Source: Physocladia obscura
Taxonomy: Eukaryota; Chytridiomycota; Chytridiomycetes; Chytridiales; Chytriomycetaceae
Assembly (NCBI GenBank): GCA_027596945.1
Contig: JADGJH010000648.1
Coordinates: forward strand, 1-15,728
Direction of reading: 5' to 3'
DNA length: 15,728 nucleotides
The notes beneath the pieces were generated by a model. The model was not told the DNA's origin, searched no databases, and worked only from the letters and a program-made list of their open reading frames with translations. This document shows positions 1-10,670 of the stretch, piece after piece (the stretch's first letter is position 1; every line of letters begins with the position of its first letter). The translations under genes were made by a program, and so were the position numbers.

Positions 1-720
1 TGTGTTTGCTTGTGCTTGGTTGCCATGTTTAGACAGTGACAAGTGAATTTCTTCTTGTTGAATGTGCCTTCTGTTTGATATACTTTGAGTACTCCCATAC
101 TATTGATGAAACAAAGAAATGAGATGCAAGGAAGTCTCAAGTACTCCCCTCTTAAATATAGCTTCTTTCCTTTTTTAGAGCATATCCTCGTTGTCTTAAC
201 ATTTTGCAATTATCAAACAACACTTTTTCCAAGAATACAATAATGTGTGGTGACCAATCAAATGAGTTTAACTCACATGTAAACTGCATAATTTCAAAGT
301 CCCATATGAACATTGCTCTGCGTTTGAGACTTTTCCATGTAAATCCAGTTGCGTGTAAAATTTGCCAAATATACAATATGCTGATGCTTTTCTGGAATCA
401 TTTGCAGAATGCATCTTGGGCTTCATCCAAAAAAGATAGTGGGTGTGCAGTGAAGTATTCCACTAACCATTGCTTTTGTAATGCAGAAAACTTGCAATTG
501 ACAACTTTTCAGGGCCTTTTTGTCAACGTGGCATTTGATTCAAATTACTTAATCCATCAGGCAATTGTTTGAGGTGATTTTTGGAGGATTGCCCCAACCC
601 TTTCCATTGACATGCAATGGAAATAGTAGTTGTAAAAGGCATGCACTCGCGTGTTTGCACTGGCTTGCACAGACGTAACTTGAGCCCAGAGTGATTCCAT
701 TGAAAACTCGAAAAAATTGA
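1..720 (-). pseudogene. Decayed Tc1/mariner (IS630)-type DDE transposase, partial
   Basis: One minus-strand frame reads from about 700 down to 152 as a transposase. It has an N-terminal helix-turn-helix-like part (MERVGAILQKSPQTIA, ending at 559), then a linker (WLVEYFTAHPLSFLDEAQDA, about 469-410), then IWQILHATGFTWKSLKRRAM (about 370-310) and the core strand SPHIIVFLEKVLFDN. The order HTH, 'GFTWK', 'IVFxDE' is typical of Tc1/IS630 family proteins. The frame is broken by TGA at 559-557, TAA at 547-545, TGA at 511-509, TGA at 400-398 and TAA at 154-152. The similarity then continues in another frame to the window edge (about 145-1: RGEYLRLPCISF, then MGVLKVYQTEGTFNKKKF). Where a catalytic Asp-Glu pair is expected the relic has Glu-Lys. 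It is therefore dead. The last catalytic residue and the left end lie outside the window, and I could not identify terminal inverted repeats. Confidence 0.8.
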
Positions 721-849
721 AGTTTATTCCATTTTCAAGTGAAAAATGACAATACAAAAAAAAAAAAATTACAGTACAAAAAACAAGAAACAACAAAGAC
801 ACCATAGAAACAAACACACTATACCAAATAAAATATATCAATCTACTCC

Positions 850-2021
850 TTGATCAGAAATTCGAGAATGATCAACATCAGACGCATCAAAAATCGGTCC
901 AAGAACGCTCTCATTTTTTGGAGTTTGTGGTTGCAAATTCAACATAATTCCATCAAAAATATATCTATTTAAACAAGTTGCTGCATCAAACGTATCCAAG
1001 TCTTGTAGAATACTTTGAATGCCTCTTTTCAGTTTACTAATTTGATTTTGATATTCTCATCAGCAACTTGCACATTATTACAAACTTCCAGCATGCACTT
1101 AACAGAATTGACTTGATAATCAAGAAGATATGACAAGGAGGAGATTCATGTGCAGGTATTGTTTGAATAATTTTGTTGGCCCATTTTCATCAGATAAAAT
1201 CTTGGGCCTACCTGTTGGGATGAATGTCACAAAGTTGGCAGATAACTGCTACAAAAATTTCTTCATTTTCAAGATCTAATCAGTTTGTTTGCACAGGTGC
1301 TGTTGCTGGCATAACTTGGCTTTTGAATTCTTCAAAATCTGCAGCAAAAATAAGATTTTGAGAATAATTATAAATGTATAGTTGGAGTACAGCACCCTCA
1401 GCCACTTTTTAGTGAACCCATGCAGAATAGTTTCTGTCATTTCTGAGACACTTCCCTCCACTATTGATCAATGTTTAATAGATCAAGAAAAGTAGAAATA
1501 AATAAATACCTGTACCAAATGAATACTTCTTATTTCCCTTCAGAAGTTCAACAAACTTGCAAATCTTGTTGAATACAATTGGATTTGTATCTTAGTGATA
1601 GCAATCACTGTCTTTCACAGCTTTGCCCTTAATATCATCTCAGAATGCAGCTAGTATATTCTGGCCAACTTCTTCAACTGTTTTGCCTTCCACAGTCATG
1701 TGGGGCCTTGTAATATTGCTGTGCTGCTTTCTACAGGTTGGTACCAGCTTGATTTTGTACTTCATGCCTTGGAAAAAATTTTGGAGAATGAGAAAACTTT
1801 TTCTCCTACCATTTGCATTTGGTACAAAACTCACAATACATTGGTTTGTTGAACTTTGTGACGTGTTCAATGCAAATTTTTATGGGAAAATCAGTTAAAT
1901 TTCGCATCGGAAGATGCAGTGTTGGGGCCGAGCGTGAATACGACTTTGAATCAGAATACAAACTGTGACTATTTGAGCTGTTTGACGAATGCCGTTGAGG
2001 AATAATTGAGCACAAACGCAC
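850..2021 (-). pseudogene. Broken coding-like frames, family not recognised
   Basis: No intact gene is visible here. Several minus-strand stretches read like protein with conventional composition, separated by stops and frame changes. One is MRNLTDFPIKICIEHVTKFN... with a Cys-rich patch (MYCEFCTKCKW, about 1922-1810). Another is MKYKIKLVPTCRKQHSNI...VEEVGQNILAAF (about 1772-1640), whose frame runs on past a stop to the sequence DTNPIVFNKICKFVELLKG (about 1590-1530). Further on there is SVKCMLEVCNN...ADENIKIKLVN (about 1110-1040). Their shared strand and order suggest one decayed ORF of a few hundred codons, possibly from a mobile element next to the transposase relic. I cannot assign a family. 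It could also be chance open sequence in AT-rich DNA. Confidence 0.3.
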
Positions 2022-2237
2022 ACGGCTTCGCTTAAACAGTGGAACACGTTGCCGCTACCACTGCCGACCACGCAACACAATCCAAACAAAAGCTATGCCG
2101 GCAATCACTCAGAATCACTATGTTTGTGAGGTTGGCGAAGCAGATTGCATAAACGCTGCAGCTGCTGCCCTTGTTGCTTTTATTACTATACTTAATGATG
2201 TCATCATTCCTCTCTTTTTTGGTGAAACAATTCAACA

Positions 2238-4591
2238 ATGGAAGGTCAGGAAACCAGAAACATCAGCGGATACTCTGTCGGAACCGGAAACGGAAACGGC
2301 AGCGGAAGTGGAAATCGCGAAAGAGCAGCCAGAAAAAGCGCATGGAAACCGCGTCCGCCTCGCGATCTTCAATTCGATGTGCTGCAAAACTCGGCCCAAG
2401 AAATCCAACAAACAGAATCAGAACAACTCGAACCAAAGCAAAAAAGGCGCCCGAATCCGAATAAAGGACGGAAAATTAACAATCCCAATCCGCCGCCATT
2501 AAATCCAGACAGCAGTATCTCGACAGATACTATCAAACTCCCAGCAGCAAGTAATCAAGACAAACCTGTTCAAAGTGCCAGCCAATTACATGATGATGAT
2601 TCTCAGAAGCCTGTCCATTTGAGTTCCACGCGTTTCCAAGATTTGGTTCAGCAAGGCGTGATTTGCGAGCCAACTGGCAGAGCGCTTAAAGAAGTTATTG
2701 GTCACGAGTTTCTCACACTTGTTCAAGAACAAACGATGCTTCAGATTCTCAATGGTCACGATTGGTAAGTCAATGATAATTTATTGTCTATTTAATATGA
2801 TTTTAAGAATAATCTGCAGCCTTGCGCAAGCGAAAACTGGAACTGGAAAAACACTCGGTTTTCTTATTCCCAGTATTGAACGTTTGTATCGCTCTTCTTT
2901 TGCTGGCAACAGCAATAATAGCAAACCAAACCTCCCACCGCCAAATAATGTCTCAATTCTTGTGATTTCACCAACCAGAGAACTTGCTCAGCAGATTGCT
3001 GCAGAGGCAGAACAGTTACTTACGTTTTTACCGTTCAAAGTGCAAGTCGTAATTGGCGGTACAAACATGAATAGTGACGTAAAAAGACTCGAGAATCCTA
3101 ATTTACGATGCGATTTGTTAATTGGAACTCCTGGCAGGCTCTTGGATCATTTGGAAAACTCTGGCCTGGTTTGTTTTTCCCTCATTATTTGTTTAATTTT
3201 ATTTTGAGTAAATATATGAACAGAGACAAGCGTGTTCCAAGCTTCAAGTACTAGTTTTTGATGAAGCAGATCGTCTTCTTGACGCGGGATTCAAACGCGA
3301 AATCGACAAAATCGTTGGAATGCTCCCCACTCAAACCTCACCTCAACACTTTCGTCAAACTTTGTTATTCTCCGCAACAATTCCACCGCTGGTTAAACAA
3401 ATTGCCAAAGCTGCGCTCCTACCAAATTACAAATTCATTACAACAATTGCTGAATACGAGTCGTCCACACACGAACACGTCCCACAACATTATCTACTCG
3501 TCGAAATGGAAGATATGCTTATTGCTACATACGCAACCATTTCGCGATTTCTCGAAACCAGCCAAAATGCGAAAATTATTTTGTTTTTTCCAACCGCGCG
3601 CACAACCCAGCTTTTTGCTGAGCTTTTGGTTGCCGCCAAAATTGAGGCACCTATTTTTGAAATTCACAGCAGACTCAATCAAAGTGCCCGTACAAAAGCT
3701 ACCGACGCATTTCGTGTATGTTTGCGCGGGGTAATGGTTTCGAGCGATGTATCGGCACGAGGGATGGATTTTCCAGGCGTCACACATGTTGTTCAAGTCG
3801 GTTCGCCAGCTAATCGCGAGCAATGTATATTTTAACAGCATTCCTCCTCCTCCTTCTTCTAATCTGCTGATTTATATGTTTTTTCTTTTTCTCTCGTAGA
3901 TATTCATCGTCTCGGAAGAACCGCGCGTGCAGGATCCGCAGGATCAGGTTTACTTATTCTCGGAACTTTTGAATCATTCTTTCTCAAAAAACATCTCACC
4001 GGAATCCCCATCATCCCCGCCAAAAGTTTTCCTGACCTCTCCAACGCATCATTTGCGTCCATCGCCGTTTCCCATGCACTTACACAAATCTCTGAAAGTA
4101 CAAAAAGCATGGCATACGCAGCTTGGCTTGGATTTTACAATGCGCTTGTGCGGGATATTGGATGGTCCAATAAACAGCAGCTTGTGGAGATGGCGGGACG
4201 GTATGCTGTTGAGTGTTTGGGGTGTGACAGTGTTCCGGGGATTCCGAAAAAGACTATTGGAAAAATGGGATTGAAGGGTGTCAAAGGACTCGTTATTTTA
4301 GCCGATGACAGTGGAGGTGGTGGCCGTGGTGGTGGTGGAAACAGTGCTACCGCAAGCCATGGTAATAGCAGCCAAAGTAAGGGTAAAAATGGTGCTAAAG
4401 GTGGTGTTAAAGATGAGAGTAATGCAGAAAGAGTATCCGCCAGAAATAATTTAAGCAGAGTTGGTGGAGGTGGTAATGGTGCTGAAAATGAAGCAGGTGG
4501 TTTTCGAGAGGAAGTTTCTGAAAGAGGCGGCCGTGGGCGTGGAAATTCAAATCGCGGAGTACAAAGAGATGTTTGGGTTAGCAACAACTGA
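2238..4591 (+). CDS. DEAD-box ATP-dependent RNA helicase, Mss116/RH25-26-31-like
   Basis: Exons are 2238-2764, 2820-3168, 3224-3824 and 3900-4591 (722 aa). Introns are 55, 55 and 75 bp with GT-AG ends, and each junction restores a conserved motif. The product should unwind RNA duplexes using ATP. All core motifs are present: AKTGTGKT (180-187, motif I, rebuilt by splicing of intron 1), PTRELAQQ (227-234), TPGRLLDHL (279-287), DEAD (305-308), SAT (342-344), a motif IV strand (ILFFPT), VSSDVSARGMDFPG (motif V) and HRLGRTARAG (495-504, reached through intron 3). After the core, YAAWLGFYNA...GWSNK...IPKKTIGKMGLKGV (about 564-622) matches the C-terminal extension of the Mss116 and plant RH25/26/31 group. 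A Gly-rich RGG-like tail (about 630-722) follows. The ATG at 2238 has an in-frame stop at 2223 just upstream and no AG between them, so the start looks firm. The N-terminus is charged and Gly/Asn/Pro-rich and does not look like a mitochondrial presequence, although Mss116 itself is mitochondrial. Confidence 0.93.
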
Positions 4592-5640
4592 TTTTTGGAT
4601 TTCTTATTTCTTCAATTTTATTTTGAATTCACAAGAAACTTGACAAATTGCAATACTATATTGTTTACGTTTTCATTTTCATTTTAATTTTAATTTTTTT
4701 ACATCAATTTATATTGATCCATGTTCAAAATCTTGGTAATCTAAATTTCAGTTTTCGACTTGAATTATTGCTTGATAACCTCGTTGAAACGACAAAGTGG
4801 TACAAAACTACAAAATACAGCATAAAAGCATATTTTCTTCAAAATTCAAACTATTTTTTGTTGCAATGGTAAATTGAAGCGTTTCTTCTGTGGTTCATAA
4901 TAAAAATTGATGGATTGAAACCTTTCCAATCTAGAAGAGTTAAAGTTAGTGTTGAAGCTTCTCCAGTTAATTTCTGCATTCAAGCTCCTTAAAAAACAAG
5001 ATCAGAATTTCGAAACAGTTTTCTTGAAATCTTGTTCGGAAATCAGCAGATTTTAACCATTTGAAAATAACGAAGCTGCCGCAGTTGTTTAACATATTTT
5101 TTGACGCAGCTTTCAAACTTATAAATTGCTACTAAGTAGTCACCACTCCCAGTGAAAATATTTGTAGTATATACCGATTTGAACAGGTAATCATTTCAAC
5201 AATCTGTGGCGACTGTTTTTGACCAAACCATACAATATGTACACAAAGAAGAGCAAGTTTCCAATTCCAGAGATTGATTCAATTACATAACTGTTAATTC
5301 GCTCCATCATTAACTCAAAAATATTTTTATAGAATTGTCGAATAAATAGCTTTCAGAGTCGCAACCCCTCCCACACAGCCCACACACACTTTTCTGTGAG
5401 ACTTCTCTAATAAATTTTTAAATTGTTTGTTGCGGCAAGTGACGAATTAACTCAACTTTGAACTGTGTTGAGATTGTTCACTTAAATATAGTGAGGCATA
5501 ATGTGTTTGATTTTCAGGGACATTCTAACTGAAAAATGACACCATTCAAACAACTATTTATTTGAATTCATTGATAATTAATTTTATTTATTTTCTTTTT
5601 TATTATTAAAACGATGACTGTTACGATTCCATCCACAAGT
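4592..5640. other. Intergenic AT-rich DNA, no gene seen
   Basis: This is the 3' flank of the helicase gene. It is AT-rich with stops in all frames; the longest open stretch (4648-4872, plus) is low-complexity and protein-unlike. An AATAAA-type hexamer near 4899 could serve in polyadenylation of the helicase transcript, but the spacing is long and this is weak. I see no RNA gene or clear repeat. Confidence 0.5.
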
Positions 5641-6590
5641 GTGAGAAATTGATTCTTGAAGACCCTCCAAATTGGAACAATCTATAAAGACCCACAGAAT
5701 GAACACCACTATGAAGTACAAGAGCAAAAGATTAATACCACCTTATCCAAAGTGGGAGTACCATGCTTTGGTTCAAATCAACCTCTTGTTATTAAAGTAC
5801 CTGATAAATGGATGAAAATGGTCAATCCAGCGAGAGCCAATATCAACCAATCAATGAAGGAAAGAATCAGTGAGCTGGAAGAGACTGATTGCAATCAGAA
5901 CTGAGAGAGGCAACTGACCCAGATTTTGACAAAATATCTATCATTGAAATTAAGCACTCATTACTTGATAAGATTAAACAACTAATGAATGGAAATGAAT
6001 ACTTTGAGACAGATAGCGAAATTTACTTTGTAGACAAGAACTAGGTGTATTTCACAAGAACAAAACAAAATGCTGACAACAAGGCAAGATTGTTGAGAAT
6101 AAAGACAGAAATGATGCAAAAGGGAGACACTAACCTATGCAAGGAACTTCATGATAATCAGCCTGCAATACAAAAGCAATTGTATCACCATTTGAAGCAA
6201 GATGTTGATGAAGAGAAGATTGTGTCAATGAAGCGACAATAATTGTCATCTGATTCAACTCCTTGTGCCAGGTATATGTGCTCAAGAAATTGTCCCATTG
6301 CATCAGCACTTGAACTCCTGGTACTATTTGATTCTTTTTGTTTGGTGGTTATGTATACAGAGTTGAACTTTTCAAGCTCAATGAAAACAGGTTCACTTGC
6401 ATTTGAAACACATGGTGTATGCACTGTTGATTTGATGATTGTATTCTTGGGCATTGATTTGATGATTGTGATTGTGGCAGAAGATGGTAACCTTCTCAAA
6501 GCAAATTTCAATACTTTGCAGTTTTCATTGGTACACAATTCCAAGTATAGCATTAAAGCAACTTGCAAATTATTACAATTCAATTAAATT
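5640..6590 (+). pseudogene. Second set of broken coding-like frames, not recognised
   Basis: A plus-strand frame reads from 5656 to a stop at 5902-5904 (DPQNEHHYEVQEQKINTTLS... to ...SMKERISELEETDC). The apparent protein continues in the next frame from about 5895 (LREATDPDFDKISIIEIKHS...IYFVDKN), crosses a TAG at 6042-6044, and reads on to a TAA at 6240-6242 (YFTRTKQNADNKARLL...EEKIVSMKRQ). So at least one frameshift and one stop interrupt a Lys/Glu/Asp-rich, helix-like protein. The opposite strand is also open from 6583 to 6185 (Ser/Thr-rich, 132 codons), so the coding strand of the right half is uncertain. I recognise no domain. It may be a decayed mobile-element ORF or a dead host gene. 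It lies between the convergent helicase and Epl1 genes. Confidence 0.35.
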
Positions 6591-6910
6591 CTTAAATTAT
6601 TAACTATAATATTGGCCAACAAATATATGAAATATGCCTTGGCATTATAAGATAAAATTTGCTCCAACAGTTAATAGATTGAAAGAAACCAAATTTTTTG
6701 GAGCCTCAGAAAAAGTTGCCGTTTTCAACTTTGTTATCAAGGTTAAAATTTCTGAACAAGTAAACCATCTCTTACTCCTTAAAATCTTTCTCACCGTAAA
6801 AAATGAAAACTCAACTTCAATAATATAAACATATAACAGCTTATGTACAAAAACAAAAACCACAATTTTTTATCTTTTACTACAAACACACAAACACTCA
6901 CATCCAAATT
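6591..6910. other. Intergenic, likely 3' flank of the Epl1-like gene
   Basis: This is an AT-rich 320 bp stretch just past the stop codon of the minus-strand Epl1-like gene. It should contain that gene's 3' UTR and polyadenylation site. Short open frames on both strands overlap each other, have no recognisable content, and are taken as chance. Confidence 0.4.
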
Positions 6911-9900
6911 TTAACTATGTAACAGTGCGCTTTGTTCGCCGCCGCCACCATTTGTTTCATTTGCACCTCCAGTTACATCAATATTCGCATGAATACCAGC
7001 GGTATTTCCATTGACCGCAGTAGCAGCAGCAGCAGCATTCATGTCAAACGCTGCAATCGCCGCCTTCTGTTTCATCATCATTTGATATTGATACGCCATA
7101 AATTGTTGACTTGTGACAGTCTGACCATTTGGCAGTGTCACAATTCCGCCAGTACCAAATCCCACACCACCGCCGCCGCCGCCGCCGCTACCAATACTTC
7201 CACCAGTGCCTCCAATTCCAGCCATCATATTACCGCCAGTTGCTACCATACCGCCGTTGTTTGCATTTGCATTCATTTGCGCTTGTGCCATTACCATACG
7301 GATTCGCTGGTGAGTTATGTAATACTGCTGTTGCATCAATGGCGGTAGGTTTTGAACTCCACCAACTGCCACTGCTTGGTTTTGGAGTTGCCGAAAAGCC
7401 ATTAGTAGTTGTGTGGGAGTCGGTTGTTGCTGTTGTTGTTGCTGCTGTTGCTGCTGTTGCTGCTGCTGTTGTTGTTGGAAAAAAAGCTGTTGCTGTAGTT
7501 GCAACTGCATATTGTTATGACCATTGGCCGACATCATTGCCATTGCTTGCTGTCGAAGCATCATCTGCTGATGCGCTGGAAGCATACTGAATTGTGCATG
7601 CGGATTTGGACTGTTGTTACTGTTGCTATTATTGTTATTGTTGTTGTTGTTGCCGTTGTTGTTGTTGTTGTTGTTGTTGTTGCTGTTGTTGTTGTTGAGA
7701 ACAGTGGGTGTTGTCCCGTTTGTGCCATTCAAGTTTCCTGATGTTGGCGGGTTTGGTGACAATGGTCCTGGCCCTCCTGGAACAGCAATTGGCATTGCGG
7801 TGGAAGTAACCACGGTATTTAATCCGTTTTGAAGTGGCGTCGCAGTTGTGGCTGGGTTTGGTTGGGGTGTGACTGCGGAATGTCCAGTAACATTTAATTG
7901 CGTTTTAAATTGTTGAGCTTGCTGAGCTTGGGACCTGCTGCTCTCAAGCATATTTTTAAGTTTTTGAGCGCGTTCATCGAGAACTGGTGGTGGCTTTTTG
8001 GGTGCCTTTGGAGCAGCTTTCTTTTTCGTAGCAGTTGCGGGTATCACTCCGTTAGCTGTTGATGTGTCAGTGCCAGAACCTTGAGGAGCATTTCGTATGA
8101 CCTCGTACACCGGAATTGGTGTTTTATTTGCAAGTGGATCTGCAGTCGGCTTGGGAGAAATATGGTCGGGATATGTCGGCTTTGTGAGATAATTCTGAAT
8201 ATCTTCGCCAACTGGTGATAAATAAAATGCCCGATATGCAACGTTTCTAGAATATATTAAATCTGGTTATTAAATCAAAAGTACCCCACAAGTCAAAATT
8301 ACCGAAGAGTGTCTTCCATTTCAACAACAGTGTCTCCAAATTCTTGTTCTAAGGGTGACTCAAACTTCCAACACTGCGATCGCTCGTTATTTTCGTCAGT
8401 CGATTCACGCTTTTCCTGCACTAGATCAAAGCGTCTGTCAAAGCACAACCGACCACCACGACCGATCCTCCGTCGACCATGAGATATGCATTGATAATGA
8501 TTAAATGAATTATGTTCCAATTTTTTTGTTGAAATCGCTAAATCGGGTTCGGGAGTAGGAAGGTGCGAGGCACCAGTATGAAATATTGTGGCTGGAAGAA
8601 GAGATTCCCAAAATTTATATCCCGGGCGACTCTGGGGAATAAACGGATCCTGATTAAAAATTATAATTCGTTACCCATGAAGAGAAAAAGTTAACTATTT
8701 TAAAAATGTACCTCAGTTAAATCCATAAATCCAGCCGCTTCATCATCGGCCTTCCGTCTTCTGACTTGCTCCGCGATCCGAGCTTCCTCAGATACAGAAT
8801 CCATTGGTGACTTGATATCTAAAAGCTCGGTACTCGGGTTGCGAATCTTAATTTTAATTGAAGACGGTCTATGCAAACAAAGATACAAAAGGAAAAGAGG
8901 ATCAGGTAAAAGGTAAAGAAAAAGAGAGATAAAAAAGGGCACAAACCTGGAATCCTCTGCCGCTCGCCTATTTTTCTTTTTTTTGTTTTCATCTGTGTCC
9001 GGAACTCCAAATGTCCGCTTTAATTTTCTCACCAAAGTCCTTTTTTCAAAGAACGCAGTATCCATTGTCAAAAGCTCCCGGCGCACCTCCTCGCGTGACC
9101 CAACGTCTTCAAGAAGATTTCGTGCAGCCACAAGATCCGCATGCAATTTTTTCAACTTGTCAAGACTCACAAGGTCAACTCGTTTTGTGTGCTTCCGCTG
9201 TGACCGAATTTCACGTTTGCGGAAGCAAATGTACGGATCGCCATCATCTTGCTTCGAATTTGCAGTAATATCGTCTACGCGTAGTGGGGCTGTGATTGGA
9301 CGGCCTGGCGTCATGTTCGTGACTGAGTGGCGTTGGGAAGTATATCGCCGGTGAACCCAATGATGGAAGATTTTTTCAAAATTGGCGATGGAAGTAGAAA
9401 GAAGTAGCGGCTCGTTCAATTCAAAGAATCCACGAGCTTCATCTAAGCCAGGAATGTCTGCCACATGCAACTACATTTGTTTAAAAAAGTGTTCAAAAAG
9501 AAACAAAAAGAAATTACTTACTCTTTCACTCCCAAAGCGTTCAAACGTGTACATGTAGATCTCAAATAGATCATCACTTGGAACTTCTTCAAAATCTTCG
9601 GCAGCACTGCCTCCACTCTTGAGTTGTTGTTCAGACTTCCACTTTGCCAGAAATGCATCGTCAGTTTCGTCCAGACAATACGGACAGCCAACATAATCAT
9701 CCATCTGGGCACTGAACTTGATCAAGGCCTTAGGGACTTGGTAAGTACGGGAGTAAAATATTTCATAGTCGGTGAAAGGTTGTGAAGCATCTGGAGTTGG
9801 GATCATTGTTGTGTTTTTTTCGACGCCAGCCAGGTTTGCATTCAGTGCGGCTTGCAAATGATGTTCCTGAAAACAATCAGTTGAAATTATTTAATAACAT

Positions 9901-10105
9901 TTACAGCTTGAAGGAGAGGTGTTTTCACAGCGAAGAATGGAGATTAGCGATGACTCACATCTTCCTCCTCCTTATCAACACCAGTCTTGATTGTAGTTGG
10001 AATACCGCGACCCAACGAAACCGTCTCGTCGAGGTCCGGACACTCCGAATAACGCAGCACACACAAGCGACGCTTGAAATCCACTTTGCGGGAACGCAGG
10101 GCCAT
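6911..10105 (-). CDS. EPL1: Enhancer of polycomb-like protein (Epl1/EPC), NuA4 complex subunit
   Basis: Exons run 10105-9959, 9866-9522, 9470-8947, 8868-8712, 8649-8303 and 8246-6911 (951 aa). Introns are 92, 51, 78, 62 and 56 bp, GT-AG, and phases agree throughout. Epl1 is the scaffold that links the Esa1/Tip60 acetyltransferase, Yng2/ING and Eaf6 in the NuA4/Piccolo histone acetyltransferase in the nucleus. The start MALRSRKVDFKRRL and RYSECPDLDE are typical of the EPC N-terminus. HHLQAALNANLAGV (about 51-64) and the FTDYEIFYSRTYQVPKAL segment belong to the EPcA region. DDGDPYICFRKREIRSQRKH (about 243-262) and the Leu/Arg-rich helix after it are hallmark EPC sequence. HGRRRIGRGGRLCFDRR (about 445-461) is the conserved late EPC motif. 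From about 540 the protein is low complexity: an AP/K-rich patch, polyAsn (691-718), polyGln (764-781), a Gly-rich patch and an Ala/Asn-rich tail. This is much longer and more Q/N-rich than the tail of many fungal Epl1 proteins. Assignment to the family is firm; NuA4 membership is by homology. Confidence 0.95.
7166..7188 (-). repeat. CCG trinucleotide run encoding polyGly in Epl1
   Basis: On the plus strand a run of CCG/CCA triplets is read on the minus strand as seven consecutive glycines in the tail of the Epl1-like protein. It is a short, possibly length-variable coding microsatellite. Confidence 0.7.
7424..7477 (-). repeat. Polyglutamine tract in Epl1 (18 Gln)
   Basis: These are 54 bases of mixed CAA/CAG codons on the minus strand, giving 18 Gln at residues 764-781 between FF and PTPTQ. 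The codon mix argues against a very recent pure-repeat expansion. Gln-rich flanks extend the region on both sides. Confidence 0.9.
7613..7696 (-). repeat. Polyasparagine tract in Epl1
   Basis: AAC/AAT codons on the minus strand give about 28 residues that are nearly all Asn, broken only by Ser and Gly (residues 691-718). The frame is continuous with the rest of the last exon. Such tracts are typical of intrinsically disordered transcription-related proteins. Confidence 0.9.
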
Positions 10106-10670
10106 TTAGTATTATCACAGTGGGCGGGTGGTATTTTAAATTAAAAAAAAGCAAAAAGACTGCTTTAAGGGTAGTGCTTTGGAGCTCTGTGGTCCTGTGA
10201 TGGCAGCTGTTCAATTAGTGACGGCCTCCGGAAGATTGGCTCAAGCTTGGTAGAGTTCTTGATTGGATGTTGTGCTGTGTGGTTCTGGATTGCCAAAATT
10301 CACGTGTCTTCGGAAAATTTTCCGTACACTATCTTCCTTTCTTTCTGTTTCCAATCCTCCCACTCTTGGGTATTTTTTCACTCTGAAAACATCCATCACC
10401 CATTGTCCTTATGCCCCTTTGAGTATGGCACCTGTTGGGATGCATCAATACTTTCTTTTTCAAAGCGAAAGCACTCACAACACAAATTCCTCATCAAAAA
10501 TTTTTTTTGTACCTCTTCCTTCCTTTGTTTTAAACCAAGGATTCGCGTCGGAGAAATCGGTTCCGGCAAATGACAAGTTATCTATTTCGTGAAACTATAA
10601 GATGATAGTGTGTGCAAATGTATATGCGTGACTGCGACATTATTACTTCGTCGATAACATCAACCCATCC
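10106..10670. promoter_or_regulatory. Probable divergent promoter region between Epl1 and the small gene
   Basis: This 565 bp lies between the Epl1-like start (minus, 10105) and the tentative plus-strand start at 10671, so it should hold the Epl1 promoter and 5' UTR and possibly a shared bidirectional promoter. Open frames at 10247-10592 (plus) are Phe/Ser-rich with no recognisable content and are not called. No specific transcription-factor site is claimed. Confidence 0.4.

Noticed and set aside
2032..2238. Minus-strand ORF with a RING-like Cys/His pattern (SDCRHSFCLDC)
   Set aside because: It is only 68 codons, has no second half of a RING domain, and sits in the promoter/5' flank of the helicase gene on the opposite strand; the pattern is most likely chance.
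2095..2502. 135-codon plus ORF overlapping the helicase N-terminus, beginning MPAITQNHYV
   Set aside because: It is in a different frame from the helicase exon and its second half mirrors the repeated GGAAACGG-type sequence; no recognisable content.
4135..4587. 150-codon Pro/Leu-rich minus ORF opposite the helicase C-terminus
   Set aside because: It is a shadow of the Gly-rich coding tail on the plus strand.
7129..7832. Plus-strand ORFs with polyLeu/polyVal/polyAla over the Epl1 tail
   Set aside because: They are frame shadows of the GTT/TTG triplet repeats that encode polyAsn and polyGln on the minus strand.
10247..10592. Two overlapping plus ORFs of about 108 codons upstream of Epl1
   Set aside because: They are Phe/Ser-rich, overlap each other in different frames, and have no splice logic or motifs; they lie in the presumed Epl1 promoter.
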